From: JAGQYP01 sp041392305
GTDB taxonomy: Bacteria > Bacteroidota > Bacteroidia > Flavobacteriales_D > Crocinitomicaceae
Assembly (NCBI GenBank): GCA_041392305.1
Contig: JAWKMJ010000020.1
Span: 1-61,927 of the forward strand
Length of the DNA: 61,927 nt
Direction: 5' to 3'
In this document: piece by piece, positions 25,127-34,735 of the stretch
How the letters are laid out: each line of letters opens with the position of its first letter
How positions within the stretch are numbered: the first letter of the stretch is position 1
Translations under genes and position numbers: made by a program
The notes under the pieces: generated by a model
Databases searched by the model: none
The model's input: the letters and a program-made list of their open reading frames with translations, nothing else
Told to the model about the DNA's origin: nothing

Positions 25127-27535
25127 ATGAAGTTAAGGCTAAGTATCATATTTCTATTTTTCGTTGTGCTCTCCAATTCACAGGAAAAGTTTACTATTAG
25201 TGGTACACTGACCGACCAGTCAAATGGAGAAAGTTTAATAGGGGCAACAATCCAGATTTCAGGAACTGGAAAAGGTACAGCAACAAATACATATGGATTT
25301 TACTCTCTTACCTTGCCTGCGGGAAAACATAAATTACAGTATTCATTCGTAGGTTACCAATCCATATACAAAGAAATTGATCTTAAAGAAAATGTTGTTA
25401 TCAATATCGAACTTCCTTTAGAAACCGAGATCATTCAAGAAGTTGAAGTTCGAGCCGAAGCGGAAGATGGGAATGTACGTGATGCCAATATTGGACAGGT
25501 TTCATTGGAAATAGAAAAAATTAAAACACTTCCTGCATTTTTAGGTGAAGTAGATGTTGTCAAAACTTTGCAGTTACTCCCTGGAGTTTCTTCAACGAAT
25601 GAAGGATCTCAAGGATTTTATGTGCGTGGTGGTGGTCCTGATCAAAACATGGTGCTTTTAGATGAAGCGGTAGTATATAATGCTTCTCACCTATTCGGAT
25701 TCTTTTCTGTTTTTAACTCTGACGCGGTGAAGAATGTGAATTTGACAAAAGGAGGTATTCCCGCAAAATTTGGAGGTAGATTGGCCTCCGTGCTTGAAGT
25801 CAATATGAATGAAGGAAACAATAAGCGTTGGGGAGTCAAGGGTGGCTTGGGTTTGATCTCTTCACGTTTGACAGTTGAAGGTCCTCTTAAAAAGGACAAA
25901 GGCTCTATCATCATTTCAGGGAGAAGAACATATATCGATATTTTAATGAAACCTTTCATTCCAAAATCATCTCCTTTTCATGGTTCAAGTTATTTTTTCT
26001 ATGATTTAAACTTAAAAATGAACTACAGGGTCTCTGATAAAGACAAAATTTATATCAGTGGCTACTATGGGAAGGATGTTTTTCGTTTTGTAGATTCAGA
26101 TGCTGGGTTTGATGTGAAAATGCCATGGGGAAACGGAATTGGAGCTTTTAGATGGAATCACAGCTTCAATGGAAAGTTGTTCATGAATTTATCTGCTACA
26201 TATTCCAACTATCAGTTTTCATTTGAATCTGAGCAAGATGGTTTTAATTTGAAACTACTCTCTAGAAATCAAGATATTGGAGGGAAAATAGATTTTACTT
26301 ATATCCCTAATTACCGTCATCGCATTGAAGCAGGAGCACATTACACCTATCATATTTTCCAACCTCAAAATGTTTCTGCAAATCAAGACACGATTGTATT
26401 TGAAACGGGAGAAGTTCAAAAATACCTTTCCCATGAAGTAGCCTTCTATATCCAGGATGAAATTGATATTACAGAATGGTTCAGAGCCAATATTGGCCTT
26501 AGATACAGTCAATATTACTTTACAGGTTCTTTTAATAGATACGTTAAAAATGGTATTGGATTTCAAGATTCTATCAAAACCTATCAACCAAACGAATTAA
26601 TCCGATTTTATCATGGTTTGGAACCCCGACTTTCCATGCGTTTCTTGTTAAATAAATGGTCATCCATTAAAGCGGGATTCAATTACAATTATCAGTATGT
26701 GCATTTGGCTTCTTTAAGTTCAGTTTCTTTGCCAACAGACACCTGGTTTTTAACTACTGACAAAGCTCCACCTCAAAAAGGTTGGCAGGCCTCATTGGGG
26801 TATTTTTTCAATTTTTGGAAGAACAATTTTGAAGCCAGTGTTGAAGTCTATTACAAAGACATGAGGAATCTTGTAGAATACGCTCCGGGCACTTTGCCTG
26901 AAGACAATTTAAATGACAACGTGGATAATCTTTTGATTTTTGGTCGAGGATACTCCGTGGGTGCAGAATTCTTTTTGAAAAAAGTTAAAGGGAAGTTTAC
27001 AGGTTGGATTGGTTATACCCTCGCCTGGACAAACAGGATTTTTGATGAGATCAACAATGGAAATCCTTACCCGGCTAAATACGATAGAAGACACGATTTA
27101 TCCGTGGTGCTTTCCTACCAAATTAGCCCACAATGGAATATTTCTTCTACCTTTATCTATGCTACAGGCAACACCATGACCATGCCTCAAGGGTGGTATT
27201 TACATGAAGGTAATGTTTTGTATGAATACGGAGATTATAATCAAACCAGAATGGATCCTTACCATCGATTGGATGTTGCATTTACTTGGTTTGATAAACC
27301 TTTTAGATTCAAAAGAAATAAAGAAACTGGAGAAAAAGAAAAAGTTAAAAGAAAATTGCGCAATTCAGTTACCGTAAGTGTTTACAACTTATACAATCGT
27401 GCAAATCCGTACTTCCTTTACTTTGATTCAGAAGGCGATCCACTTTCAGGAAATGGAGGAGACTTTACGATAAAGGCAAAGCAAGTTTCACTTTTCCCTA
27501 TCCTGCCTTCAGTAACCTGGAATTTTAAATTTTAG
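25127..27535 (+). CDS. TonB-dependent outer membrane receptor with carboxypeptidase-like N-terminal domain
   Basis: An 802-residue receptor with a signal peptide (ending SNSQ), a carboxypeptidase-regulatory-like beta domain (FTISGTLTDQSNGESLIGAT, YGFYSLTLPAGKHKLQYSFV), a plug domain (LPGVSSTNEGSQGFYVRGGG, NMVLLDEAVVYNASHLFGFF) and a 22-strand-type barrel ending in Phe (VTWNFKF). It takes up a ligand across the outer membrane using TonB energy. The gene downstream, starting at the very next base, is a DUF4249 lipoprotein, a frequent partner. No SusD is present, so this is not a standard glycan-uptake pair; the substrate is unknown. Confidence 0.92.
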   Translation: MKLRLSIIFLFFVVLSNSQEKFTISGTLTDQSNGESLIGATIQISGTGKGTATNTYGFYSLTLPAGKHKLQYSFVGYQSIYKEIDLKENVVINIELPLETEIIQEVEVRAEAEDGNVRDANIGQVSLEIEKIKTLPAFLGEVDVVKTLQLLPGVSSTNEGSQGFYVRGGGPDQNMVLLDEAVVYNASHLFGFFSVFNSDAVKNVNLTKGGIPAKFGGRLASVLEVNMNEGNNKRWGVKGGLGLISSRLTVEGPLKKDKGSIIISGRRTYIDILMKPFIPKSSPFHGSSYFFYDLNLKMNYRVSDKDKIYISGYYGKDVFRFVDSDAGFDVKMPWGNGIGAFRWNHSFNGKLFMNLSATYSNYQFSFESEQDGFNLKLLSRNQDIGGKIDFTYIPNYRHRIEAGAHYTYHIFQPQNVSANQDTIVFETGEVQKYLSHEVAFYIQDEIDITEWFRANIGLRYSQYYFTGSFNRYVKNGIGFQDSIKTYQPNELIRFYHGLEPRLSMRFLLNKWSSIKAGFNYNYQYVHLASLSSVSLPTDTWFLTTDKAPPQKGWQASLGYFFNFWKNNFEASVEVYYKDMRNLVEYAPGTLPEDNLNDNVDNLLIFGRGYSVGAEFFLKKVKGKFTGWIGYTLAWTNRIFDEINNGNPYPAKYDRRHDLSVVLSYQISPQWNISSTFIYATGNTMTMPQGWYLHEGNVLYEYGDYNQTRMDPYHRLDVAFTWFDKPFRFKRNKETGEKEKVKRKLRNSVTVSVYNLYNRANPYFLYFDSEGDPLSGNGGDFTIKAKQVSLFPILPSVTWNFKF

Positions 27536-28483
27536 ATGAAAAAATTATTTTACATATTTTCTTTGATGCTTCTAGTTTCTAGTTGTGTAAAGGATATAAC
27601 GATTGACTTACCCCCTTATCAACCAAAAATTGTAGTTGAGGGAAAAATAGAACCTGGATTTCCTCCATTTGTTCTTTTGTCTAACAGTTTAGACTTATTT
27701 GCCTCAACGAGTATTGCTGACTTGGAGAATAATTTCATTACAGATGCTCAGGTTTTCGTTAATAATGGAATGGATACAGTTCAATTAATATTGATTTGCA
27801 CCGATTCGATTCCTGCCCAATATCAACCAATTGTTGCTGAGCTATTAGGTTATTCTCCCGAAGAATTGCAAAATGTCAATATTTGTGCTTACTCCACATT
27901 CGACCCCAATTGGTTTGGTGTAGTTGGAATGACTTATAATTTAGAAATTTTTCACAATGGAGAGGTATTTAGGTCCACAACAGACTTACTTAATCCAATT
28001 CCACTCGACTCAATTTACTTTGCAGAAAGATCCACTTTACCTGGTTATGGCTATATGCAAGCAGAACTAACGGATCCCATTGGTTCTGGAGATGCTTACA
28101 GATGGGAAACAAGAAGGTTAAATCACTACAGTGATGGTAGTCCGAAAGATCCTGTATTAATAGCTCCTTTTAACTCTTCCTTTGATGATCAGTTTTTTGA
28201 TGGACTTCAATTTTCTTGGTACTATGACAATCCAGGTTCGTACGAAGATTCAACAATTGAAGATAGCAAAAAAGGGTTTTATCAAATTGGTGATACGGTA
28301 GTGGTTAAATGGTCAAAAGTGAATCATGATGTTTACGAATTTCTTAGGTATGCTGATGCCCAGATAGCCAATGGCGGCTCCCCTTTTGCCAGTCCAGTAA
28401 ATGTACCTTCAAATATTAGTAATGAAGCATTAGGAGTTTGGGCAGGATTTAGCCCAATTTATGATACAGTAATTTGTGAGTAG
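27536..28483 (+). CDS. DUF4249 family lipoprotein, partner of the TonB receptor
   Basis: A 315-residue protein with a lipoprotein signal (LMLLVSSC, lipid-modified Cys at residue 17) and the DUF4249 layout: KDITIDLPPYQPKIVVEGKI, TYNLEIFHNGEVFRSTT and PIPLDSIYF. The ATG directly follows the TAG of the TonB receptor, so the two are translated together. DUF4249 proteins are common next to such receptors in Bacteroidota and probably sit on the outer membrane as a lid or ligand-binding partner; the ligand is not known. Confidence 0.88.
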   Translation: MKKLFYIFSLMLLVSSCVKDITIDLPPYQPKIVVEGKIEPGFPPFVLLSNSLDLFASTSIADLENNFITDAQVFVNNGMDTVQLILICTDSIPAQYQPIVAELLGYSPEELQNVNICAYSTFDPNWFGVVGMTYNLEIFHNGEVFRSTTDLLNPIPLDSIYFAERSTLPGYGYMQAELTDPIGSGDAYRWETRRLNHYSDGSPKDPVLIAPFNSSFDDQFFDGLQFSWYYDNPGSYEDSTIEDSKKGFYQIGDTVVVKWSKVNHDVYEFLRYADAQIANGGSPFASPVNVPSNISNEALGVWAGFSPIYDTVICE

Positions 28484-28501
28484 TTTATTCGACATTTATA
28501 G

Positions 28502-29458
28502 ATGATTCTTACCAAAAAATCTTTTCAGGAAGTTCTCCAGGAACAGAATTACGGTCTAAAAACGATTCGTCCGGAGATCTTTCAAATCAATTTGGGGTAT
28601 TTATGCAATCAGCAGTGCACACATTGTCATGTGGACGCCTCTCCATACCGTAAGGAAATCATGAGTAAAAAGACGTTGAACACCTGTTTGCAAAAGATAG
28701 ATGAGCTTCAAGTGCAAACGGTAGATCTTACAGGAGGGGCACCGGAAATGAATCCTAATTTTCTTTGGTTATTGGATGAATTAGAAATGCGCAATTTAGA
28801 AATTATAGTTCGCAGTAATTTGACCATTCTGACTGAAGGTAAATTCAAATCCTATCCGAAAATATTCAAACAGAAAAAGGTCAGAATCATTTCTTCTCTT
28901 CCTTGTTACACGCAAGAAAATGTTGACAAACAAAGAGGAAAAGGTGTTTATGACAAATCGATTGCTGCCCTTAAAAGGTTGAATGAATTGGGTTATGGAA
29001 TAGATAAAGATCTTATTCTCGATTTAGTTTACAATCCTGGAGGTGCCTCAATTGCTCCGGATCAGAGCGCTTTGGAATTAGATTATAAAAAGAGACTTCA
29101 AGAAGATTTTGACATTAAGTTCAACCAATTGTTTTGTATAACTAATTTACCCATTGCGAGATTCTTGGATGAACTAGAAAAAGCTGGAAAAGCAGAGGAA
29201 TATCAGCAAAAATTAATAGACGCCTTTAATCCAGCAACACTAAATAATTTAATGTGTCGAAATACACTTTCTGTTTCTTATGATGGAAAAGTTTTTGATT
29301 GCGACTTCAATCAGATGTTAAAAATTCCGTCTAATGGAATTCAAAAAATTGAAGACATCAATATTGAAAACACCCTCCAAAGAACGGTAGTTACTGGTAA
29401 TCATTGTTTTGGGTGTACTGCTGGAGGAGGATCTAGTTGTCAGGGAGCTCTATCTTAG
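28502..29458 (+). CDS. arsS: Radical SAM protein ArsS (arsenosugar biosynthesis)
   Basis: A 318-residue radical SAM enzyme. The 4Fe-4S cluster is bound by Cys35, Cys39 and Cys42 (GYLCNQQCTHCHVDA). The C-terminal HCFGCTAGGGSSCQGALS (Cys302, Cys305, Cys313) is the signature of ArsS, which in arsenosugar pathways is thought to add a 5'-deoxyadenosyl group to a methylated arsenical. Many ArsS proteins are selenoproteins; this one uses Cys and has no in-frame TGA. The TIGR04282 gene found with ArsS follows at 29564. The methyltransferase ArsM is absent from the window. Confidence 0.88.
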   Translation: MILTKKSFQEVLQEQNYGLKTIRPEIFQINLGYLCNQQCTHCHVDASPYRKEIMSKKTLNTCLQKIDELQVQTVDLTGGAPEMNPNFLWLLDELEMRNLEIIVRSNLTILTEGKFKSYPKIFKQKKVRIISSLPCYTQENVDKQRGKGVYDKSIAALKRLNELGYGIDKDLILDLVYNPGGASIAPDQSALELDYKKRLQEDFDIKFNQLFCITNLPIARFLDELEKAGKAEEYQQKLIDAFNPATLNNLMCRNTLSVSYDGKVFDCDFNQMLKIPSNGIQKIEDINIENTLQRTVVTGNHCFGCTAGGGSSCQGALS

Positions 29459-29514
29459 GTAAAAATCATCCTATTATAATAGCAAAACCATTAAATTTAA
29501 AAGGAAAATAGATT

Positions 29515-29543
29515 TTGCAATTGAAAAGTTTCTTTTAGATTTG
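29515..29543 (+). promoter_or_regulatory. Promoter of the TIGR04282 gene
   Basis: TTG (29515-29517), an 18-base spacer and TAGATTTG (29536-29543) form a good Bacteroidota promoter 20 bases before the ATG at 29564. Confidence 0.6.
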
Positions 29544-29563
29544 ACCTACGAAAGGATTGCGGA

Positions 29564-30142
29564 ATGAACGCTATAGTACTCTTCTTCAAAAACCCAAGAA
29601 AAGGGCATGTGAAAGGCCGTCTTAGTCAACAAATAGGTGAAGACAAAGCACTTGGAGTATACAATCAATTATTACTTAGGACTTTAAAGATTACCAGAAG
29701 CTTAAAGAAAGTACATGATGTTTTCTATTATTGCGATGAAAATGAAAATGTATTTGATCTTGATAATTTTCATGTTCAGGAAGGAGGTACTTTGAGAGAA
29801 CACATTAAGAATGCGGCAGACAAGCACCTGATCGATCATGATAAAGTTGTTTTAATTCCTTCAGACTGTTTCGACTTAAAGGCTGATGACCTGGAAGAGG
29901 CATTTGAAAAACTCGATCAATTTGATGTGGTTTTTGGACCTGCCACTGATGGAGGAATTTATTTGATTGCTTTGAAACAAGAAATGGATTATTTGTTTGA
30001 AGATATCCCTATTAATTCTACTCAAATTTTACATTTCATGATCGACGAACTTACGGATAAAGGCATGACCTATTCGCTATTGGAAACAAGAATTGATGTG
30101 GATACCGAAGAAGATTTACGTCATACAGATTTAAGTTACTAA
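29564..30142 (+). CDS. TIGR04282 / DUF2064 arsenosugar-associated glycosyltransferase-like protein
   Basis: A 192-residue protein of the DUF2064 (TIGR04282) family, distantly related to nucleotide-sugar transferases. The N-terminal IVLFFKNPRKGHVKGRLSQQ, the LIPSDCFDLKADDLEEAF stretch and FGPATDGGIYLIAL are typical. ArsS and this family co-occur in arsenosugar gene sets, where it is proposed to act on the deoxyribosyl arsenical. It has its own promoter 100 bases after arsS, so it can be expressed separately. Confidence 0.85.
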   Translation: MNAIVLFFKNPRKGHVKGRLSQQIGEDKALGVYNQLLLRTLKITRSLKKVHDVFYYCDENENVFDLDNFHVQEGGTLREHIKNAADKHLIDHDKVVLIPSDCFDLKADDLEEAFEKLDQFDVVFGPATDGGIYLIALKQEMDYLFEDIPINSTQILHFMIDELTDKGMTYSLLETRIDVDTEEDLRHTDLSY

Positions 30143-30260
30143 TTAGAAATAACTAGGAAAAAGTGATTTTTCAATTTAGCTTAATTCTATGGCAAAGGAT
30201 TTTAAAATTCTTTCGCCCTTTTGTAGATGAAAATTATAATTTTAGAGCAAAATTCAGAAT

Positions 30261-31472
30261 ATGTCAAAAGAAGTCTATATAGTTGACGCTGTAAGAACAG
30301 CGATCGGAAATTTTTGCGGAAGCCTTTCTAGTGTTAGAGCTGACGATTTAGGTGCAGTCGTTTTGAAAGAAATTGTTGCACGTAATTCTAGTTTGGATCC
30401 TAATGCGATTGAAGATGTAATCTTTGGTTGTGCAAATCAGGCAGGAGAAGACAACAGAAATGTGGCTAGAATGTCACTTTTATTGGCCGGACTACCTTAT
30501 TCTATTGGAGGTGAAACTGTAAATAGGCTATGTTCTTCAGGTATGGCCTCAACAATAAACGCAGCAAGAGCGATCAAAGACGGAGCTGGAGACATTTATC
30601 TTTCGGGAGGAGTGGAAAACATGACCAGAGGTCCGTGGGTAATTTCTAAGACTTCCCAACCTTTCGGGAGAGATGCTGAAATGCACGACTCTTCATTTGG
30701 ATGGAGATTCATCAACCCTAAAATGAAGGAATTATACGGTGTGGATGGCATGGGTCAAACCGCAGAAAACCTGGTTAACATCTATAATATTTCGAGAGAA
30801 GATCAAGATAAGTTTGCACTTTGGTCTCAATTGAAAGCTGCTAAAGCTCAAGCATCAGGAAGATTAGCAGAAGAGATTGTTGCTGTGGAAATCCCTCAAA
30901 GAAAGAAAGATCCCATCATTTTTGAAAACGATGAATTCATCAAAGCAAATTCAAGTTTGGAAATTTTAGGAAAACTCAGACCAGCGTTCAGAAAAGAAAA
31001 TGGAACTGTTACAGCTGGAAACTCTTCAGGATTAAATGATGGGGCGGCTGCCATTTTAATTGCCTCTGAGCAAGGAATGAAAGATCATGGCTTGAAACCC
31101 ATAGCAAGAATCGTTTCAGCTGCTGTTGCAGGCGTTGAACCGAGAATCATGGGTATTGGACCAGTTAAAGCATCCGAAAAAGCATTAGAAAGAGCCGGAT
31201 TGACTTTAAATGATATGGATATCATCGAATTGAACGAAGCATTTGCTGCTCAATCTTTAGCTTGTACCCGTGCCATGGGATTAGCTGATGACGATCCAAG
31301 GATTAACCCGAATGGAGGAGCAATTGCGATTGGTCACCCACTTGGAGTAACAGGAGCAAGAATCTTACAAACTGCAGCTATTGAGCTTCAGAAAACCAAT
31401 AAAAGATATGCTTTGGTAACAATGTGTATTGGAGTTGGACAAGGTTATGCTACGATTATAGAGAGAGCGTAA
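30261..31472 (+). CDS. Acyl-CoA thiolase of the 3-oxoadipyl-CoA / PaaJ type
   Basis: A 403-residue degradative thiolase. The nucleophile is Cys91 (VNRLCSSGMAS), and the acid/base residues are His359 (GHPLGVTG) and Cys389 (TMCIGVGQG). The stretches FGCANQAGEDNRNVARMSLL and GWRFINPKM are characteristic of the PaaJ/PcaF group, which cleaves 3-oxoadipyl-CoA to succinyl-CoA and acetyl-CoA in aromatic-acid breakdown. No other phenylacetate genes are in the window, so a general beta-oxidation thiolase is possible. Confidence 0.88.
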   Translation: MSKEVYIVDAVRTAIGNFCGSLSSVRADDLGAVVLKEIVARNSSLDPNAIEDVIFGCANQAGEDNRNVARMSLLLAGLPYSIGGETVNRLCSSGMASTINAARAIKDGAGDIYLSGGVENMTRGPWVISKTSQPFGRDAEMHDSSFGWRFINPKMKELYGVDGMGQTAENLVNIYNISREDQDKFALWSQLKAAKAQASGRLAEEIVAVEIPQRKKDPIIFENDEFIKANSSLEILGKLRPAFRKENGTVTAGNSSGLNDGAAAILIASEQGMKDHGLKPIARIVSAAVAGVEPRIMGIGPVKASEKALERAGLTLNDMDIIELNEAFAAQSLACTRAMGLADDDPRINPNGGAIAIGHPLGVTGARILQTAAIELQKTNKRYALVTMCIGVGQGYATIIERA

Positions 31473-31517
31473 ACCACTTTTTAGTGATTCAAAAGCATTA
31501 TTTTTAAAAACAACATA

Positions 31518-32219
31518 ATGAAGTTAATTTTCCTATCTTTTTTAATTTTTCCGTTTGCAATATGGTGTCAAGATTATGAGGATGTAGACATAGATTCGGA
31601 AGATGAAAATGACACTATTAAAAACGTATCTTATCTTAATCAGGATATTAATTTTTCAGTAGGTATAGGTCCTTCCTACTCTCAAATTGGTAAAGGTGCC
31701 TATCTTGGACCTAAGATGCACTTTAAATTTATGCTTGGCAAAACAAAAAGGCACCGTCTAGGTTTGGATGCAAATGTTATGTTCGGGTTGAATTCTATTG
31801 AAGGGGATACAATGACATACAAAGATGGATTCGATACCATCACGCAAAGAGTTGGCTACAAATTCTTATTAGTGAATTGGAATCTGGCCTATGATTATTA
31901 CATCTTTGCACCGAAATTAGGTGGATTAGGATGGAGAGTTGGTGTTAGTGGTGGGATTGACATTCAGAATGTGGATTACAATCCTGGACCCTTTATTTCT
32001 CCAGTAAATACATTAATCGGCTATCGTGTTGATTTTGTAACCGGACTCGAATATAGGTGGCACAATAATTTCGGTATTTATGGTGAAATAAGTGCGGGTT
32101 ATCATGAATTCAATTCAAACATACCTGCTATCCGTCAATTTGGAAATTTTGTCTTTGCGGCTACTGTTGGAATTTCATATGAATTCAGATTGATTTTTTT
32201 CAGTAGAAATTTAAGGTAA
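31518..32219 (+). CDS. Outer membrane beta-barrel protein
   Basis: A 233-residue protein with a signal peptide (MKLIFLSFLIFPFAIWCQ), a short acidic linker (EDVDIDSEDENDT), then alternating amphipathic beta strands from INFSVGIGPSYSQIG to the end (FAATVGISYEFRLIF), typical of small eight- to ten-stranded barrels. It has no catalytic motif. Its end overlaps the convergent gene at 32211 by nine bases. Function unknown. Confidence 0.75.
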   Translation: MKLIFLSFLIFPFAIWCQDYEDVDIDSEDENDTIKNVSYLNQDINFSVGIGPSYSQIGKGAYLGPKMHFKFMLGKTKRHRLGLDANVMFGLNSIEGDTMTYKDGFDTITQRVGYKFLLVNWNLAYDYYIFAPKLGGLGWRVGVSGGIDIQNVDYNPGPFISPVNTLIGYRVDFVTGLEYRWHNNFGIYGEISAGYHEFNSNIPAIRQFGNFVFAATVGISYEFRLIFFSRNLR

Positions 32220-33752
32220 TTTGATTAAAGATAGATTACAAATTCCCAATCTTAAGTCATTTTGTTTTGGCAAATAAACAAACCCACCTTTAGGCAAAGA
32301 CACAAAGCGGTTAATAAAGGGGACTCCAACTAATATAGAATTCCTTTTAAGATCAATATCAAGTTGATAGCGCGATACTTTCCCAAATGGATTCACAACC
32401 CCCAATCCATAAGCATTAAGAACATTCGTCCCAGGCATTGTCAAGTTAAATTGGGTTTTGTCTTTTTCAACTCTTAAACCTCTTTTAGTGTCTCTATATA
32501 AGCAATATATCTTACCTTCTGACATTGTAACCAATACATGCTTTAAATGACCAAAACCACCTTCGTACTCTCTTTGGATTTGCTTTTTAAATATCAAAGA
32601 TCCTTCCCCTGAAATTTTTGCAACCCAAATATTCCCAAGATACCAGGTGGAACCTACCCTATTCTTATTATTTAGGAAGAAATCATTTACTATGTATTTT
32701 CTCGCTCCAATCAGAAAATAATCACCTTCCTCATCTTTCAGTAGCTCTAAACCTAAGACGTAGTTAACATTTGGTCCGCTTTTAGAAGTATTTCGAGAAA
32801 ACAGCTCATTTGTAGCAATATTATACTTTAAAAAATCAATCTTTCTGCAAATTTTGTCTTCATCTTTATGGAAGGCAGCATAAGTAACCGTATCTCCATC
32901 AACATGCTTTACAACATTTATTTCGGTGGTAAGCCATAAATCAGGAAGCCTATGGTAAAAACCTCCAAAATATACAGAATCTTCATTATCCAAAATCTCC
33001 GTAGTATCTTTGTTTATTTTTGCTCTTTTGTATGCTCCTAAAAGACAAATTTCTCCTTTTGAATTTAGATTAAATCGCTCTTTCGTAAATGCAAAAATAT
33101 CACCGGCTACTTCATTCTTTTTTGAGTAAAGCAGATCAAAGTCAGCATTATACACTTTAAATAATGTGTTTTTATCTATGTAGTCAACGTCTTTTGGTAA
33201 CAAGACCAGTCCAACGTATTCACCATTTCCTGAGACCTCTATATATGCGTGTTTCACTTTCCGCTTTTCATTTATATCCATTCGAATTAGGTTCTTTCGT
33301 TCGCCTAACTCCATCGTAATCAGGTTTGCAGTATGTGCATGAAGAAGATATTTCCCATCGATTATGGAATGGTTAAATATGAAAGCCGTCTTTCCATTCA
33401 TAATAATTTGAACTTCCGGTTTTCCGGGATAGAAACTTTTTGACTTCACTTCAAGTCCGTCAAATACTTCAGTAATATCCAGAGATTTTTGATACGCAAA
33501 AGGTTCTGAGAATTTATCAATGACATACGAGACTTTCCTGTCTTTGTCACCAACAATTGATTCTCTCCTAAGAATAAAATTGAATTTTTGACCCTCTATT
33601 TCAGAGTTGAATGATTCCAGAATTTCAACATTACTCCCTTTGGATCTGGTAAGTTCTATACTACTAACTTTTTCTTCTGTCTTATAAAGTTCTTGACAAA
33701 AAGAAGCAGTATAAAAAATAAAGTGTAAAAAAATTGCTAACGTGAATTTCAT
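32211..33752 (-). CDS. Secreted protein of unknown function
   Basis: The frame is open from a TTG at 33779, but the ATG at 33752 gives a proper signal peptide (MKFTLAIFLHFIFYTASFCQ), so I take that start (513 residues). The mature part is rich in beta strands with repeated short units such as YIEVSGNGEYVGLVLLP, GEICLLGAYKRAKI and GDYFLIGARKYI, which suggests a propeller-like fold. No motif points to a reaction. The start is 114 bases from the divergent patatin ATG. Confidence 0.65.
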   Translation of the reverse strand: MKFTLAIFLHFIFYTASFCQELYKTEEKVSSIELTRSKGSNVEILESFNSEIEGQKFNFILRRESIVGDKDRKVSYVIDKFSEPFAYQKSLDITEVFDGLEVKSKSFYPGKPEVQIIMNGKTAFIFNHSIIDGKYLLHAHTANLITMELGERKNLIRMDINEKRKVKHAYIEVSGNGEYVGLVLLPKDVDYIDKNTLFKVYNADFDLLYSKKNEVAGDIFAFTKERFNLNSKGEICLLGAYKRAKINKDTTEILDNEDSVYFGGFYHRLPDLWLTTEINVVKHVDGDTVTYAAFHKDEDKICRKIDFLKYNIATNELFSRNTSKSGPNVNYVLGLELLKDEEGDYFLIGARKYIVNDFFLNNKNRVGSTWYLGNIWVAKISGEGSLIFKKQIQREYEGGFGHLKHVLVTMSEGKIYCLYRDTKRGLRVEKDKTQFNLTMPGTNVLNAYGLGVVNPFGKVSRYQLDIDLKRNSILVGVPFINRFVSLPKGGFVYLPKQNDLRLGICNLSLIKLP

Positions 33753-33865
33753 TTTGTCAGGTTTGTGCGAAAGATACAAAGATCAAAATTGATATAATGC
33801 CGAAAAACATTGGAATTTATTGGAATTTTTACTATATTCTTGGAAATCAACAAAATCAGGAGCTT

Positions 33866-34735
33866 ATGAGGAGAAGGGTTATACTATCAATCGATGGTGG
33901 AGGAATTCGTGGACTAATTCCCATCGCTATTTTAAAAAGACTAAATGATCTCACAAAGTACAAACTGCAAGAAAGTGTGGATATTTATGCCGGAACATCA
34001 ACCGGAGCTTTAATTGGGAGTGCATTGATGCTAAAAACTGAGTTGGGATATGTATACAACATTACCGACATTCTTAACCTATATTCTTTTCGTTCGTCGA
34101 GTATTTTTGAAGTTGGTGAAGGTAAAGGAATGAATCCATTGAAATTGATTATGGAACGTACCTTTCAAAATTTGACTGTTGGAGATCAAATGCATGACTT
34201 TCTTTTCATGGCGGAAGACAATGCCAACAGCAGTTTGCATACCATTTCCAATTTAGACGATACTTATAATCACATCAAACTAAGCGAATTATTGCTTGCT
34301 TGTTCAGCCATTAAAGGATTTTTTGAACCCGTTTCCATTGTAGGTAAAACCTTGTCGGATGGTGTGACTGTCATGAAAAATCCAAGTTTAGAGGCTTACA
34401 AGCATTATCAGGCCATTTATCCCAATGATGAAATGGTGATTTTATCCTTGGGTACTGGGGATGTAAGCGAGCATTATGATGATGAAGTAGAGAAAAAGGT
34501 AGAAGAAACGCATCAGATTCTATCGGATATGAATGCTTCAAATCCATTAATAAAATACTATAGAATCCAACCAAAACTGAAATTCGCAAAACCAGAAATG
34601 AACAATACGAGTAGTGAAAATATTCAAAATTTGTTGATTGATGCTCAAAATTATATCAATCATAACATGGATGTTTTAGACAAAATTGCCTGTGAAATCA
34701 GAAATATTACAATGAATTCAAGAAAGACAGCGTGA
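33866..34735 (+). CDS. Patatin-like phospholipase
   Basis: A patatin-family lipid acyl hydrolase. The oxyanion loop is LSIDGGGIRGLIPI, the serine nucleophile lies in YAGTSTGALIG (G-x-S-x-G), and the Asp of the catalytic dyad is in LSDGVTVMKNP. The last is DGV, where most family members have DGG or DGA. The frame opens at 33797, but the segment before RRRVILSIDGGGIRG is not family-like; the ATG at 33866 (290 residues) is the better start. It overlaps the convergent hydrolase by 29 bases. It probably cleaves membrane or storage lipids. Confidence 0.85.
   Translation: MRRRVILSIDGGGIRGLIPIAILKRLNDLTKYKLQESVDIYAGTSTGALIGSALMLKTELGYVYNITDILNLYSFRSSSIFEVGEGKGMNPLKLIMERTFQNLTVGDQMHDFLFMAEDNANSSLHTISNLDDTYNHIKLSELLLACSAIKGFFEPVSIVGKTLSDGVTVMKNPSLEAYKHYQAIYPNDEMVILSLGTGDVSEHYDDEVEKKVEETHQILSDMNASNPLIKYYRIQPKLKFAKPEMNNTSSENIQNLLIDAQNYINHNMDVLDKIACEIRNITMNSRKTA

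Noticed and set aside
28502..29458. Selenoprotein reading of ArsS
   Set aside because: The frame is closed by an ordinary TAG with no in-frame TGA, and the position is Cys.
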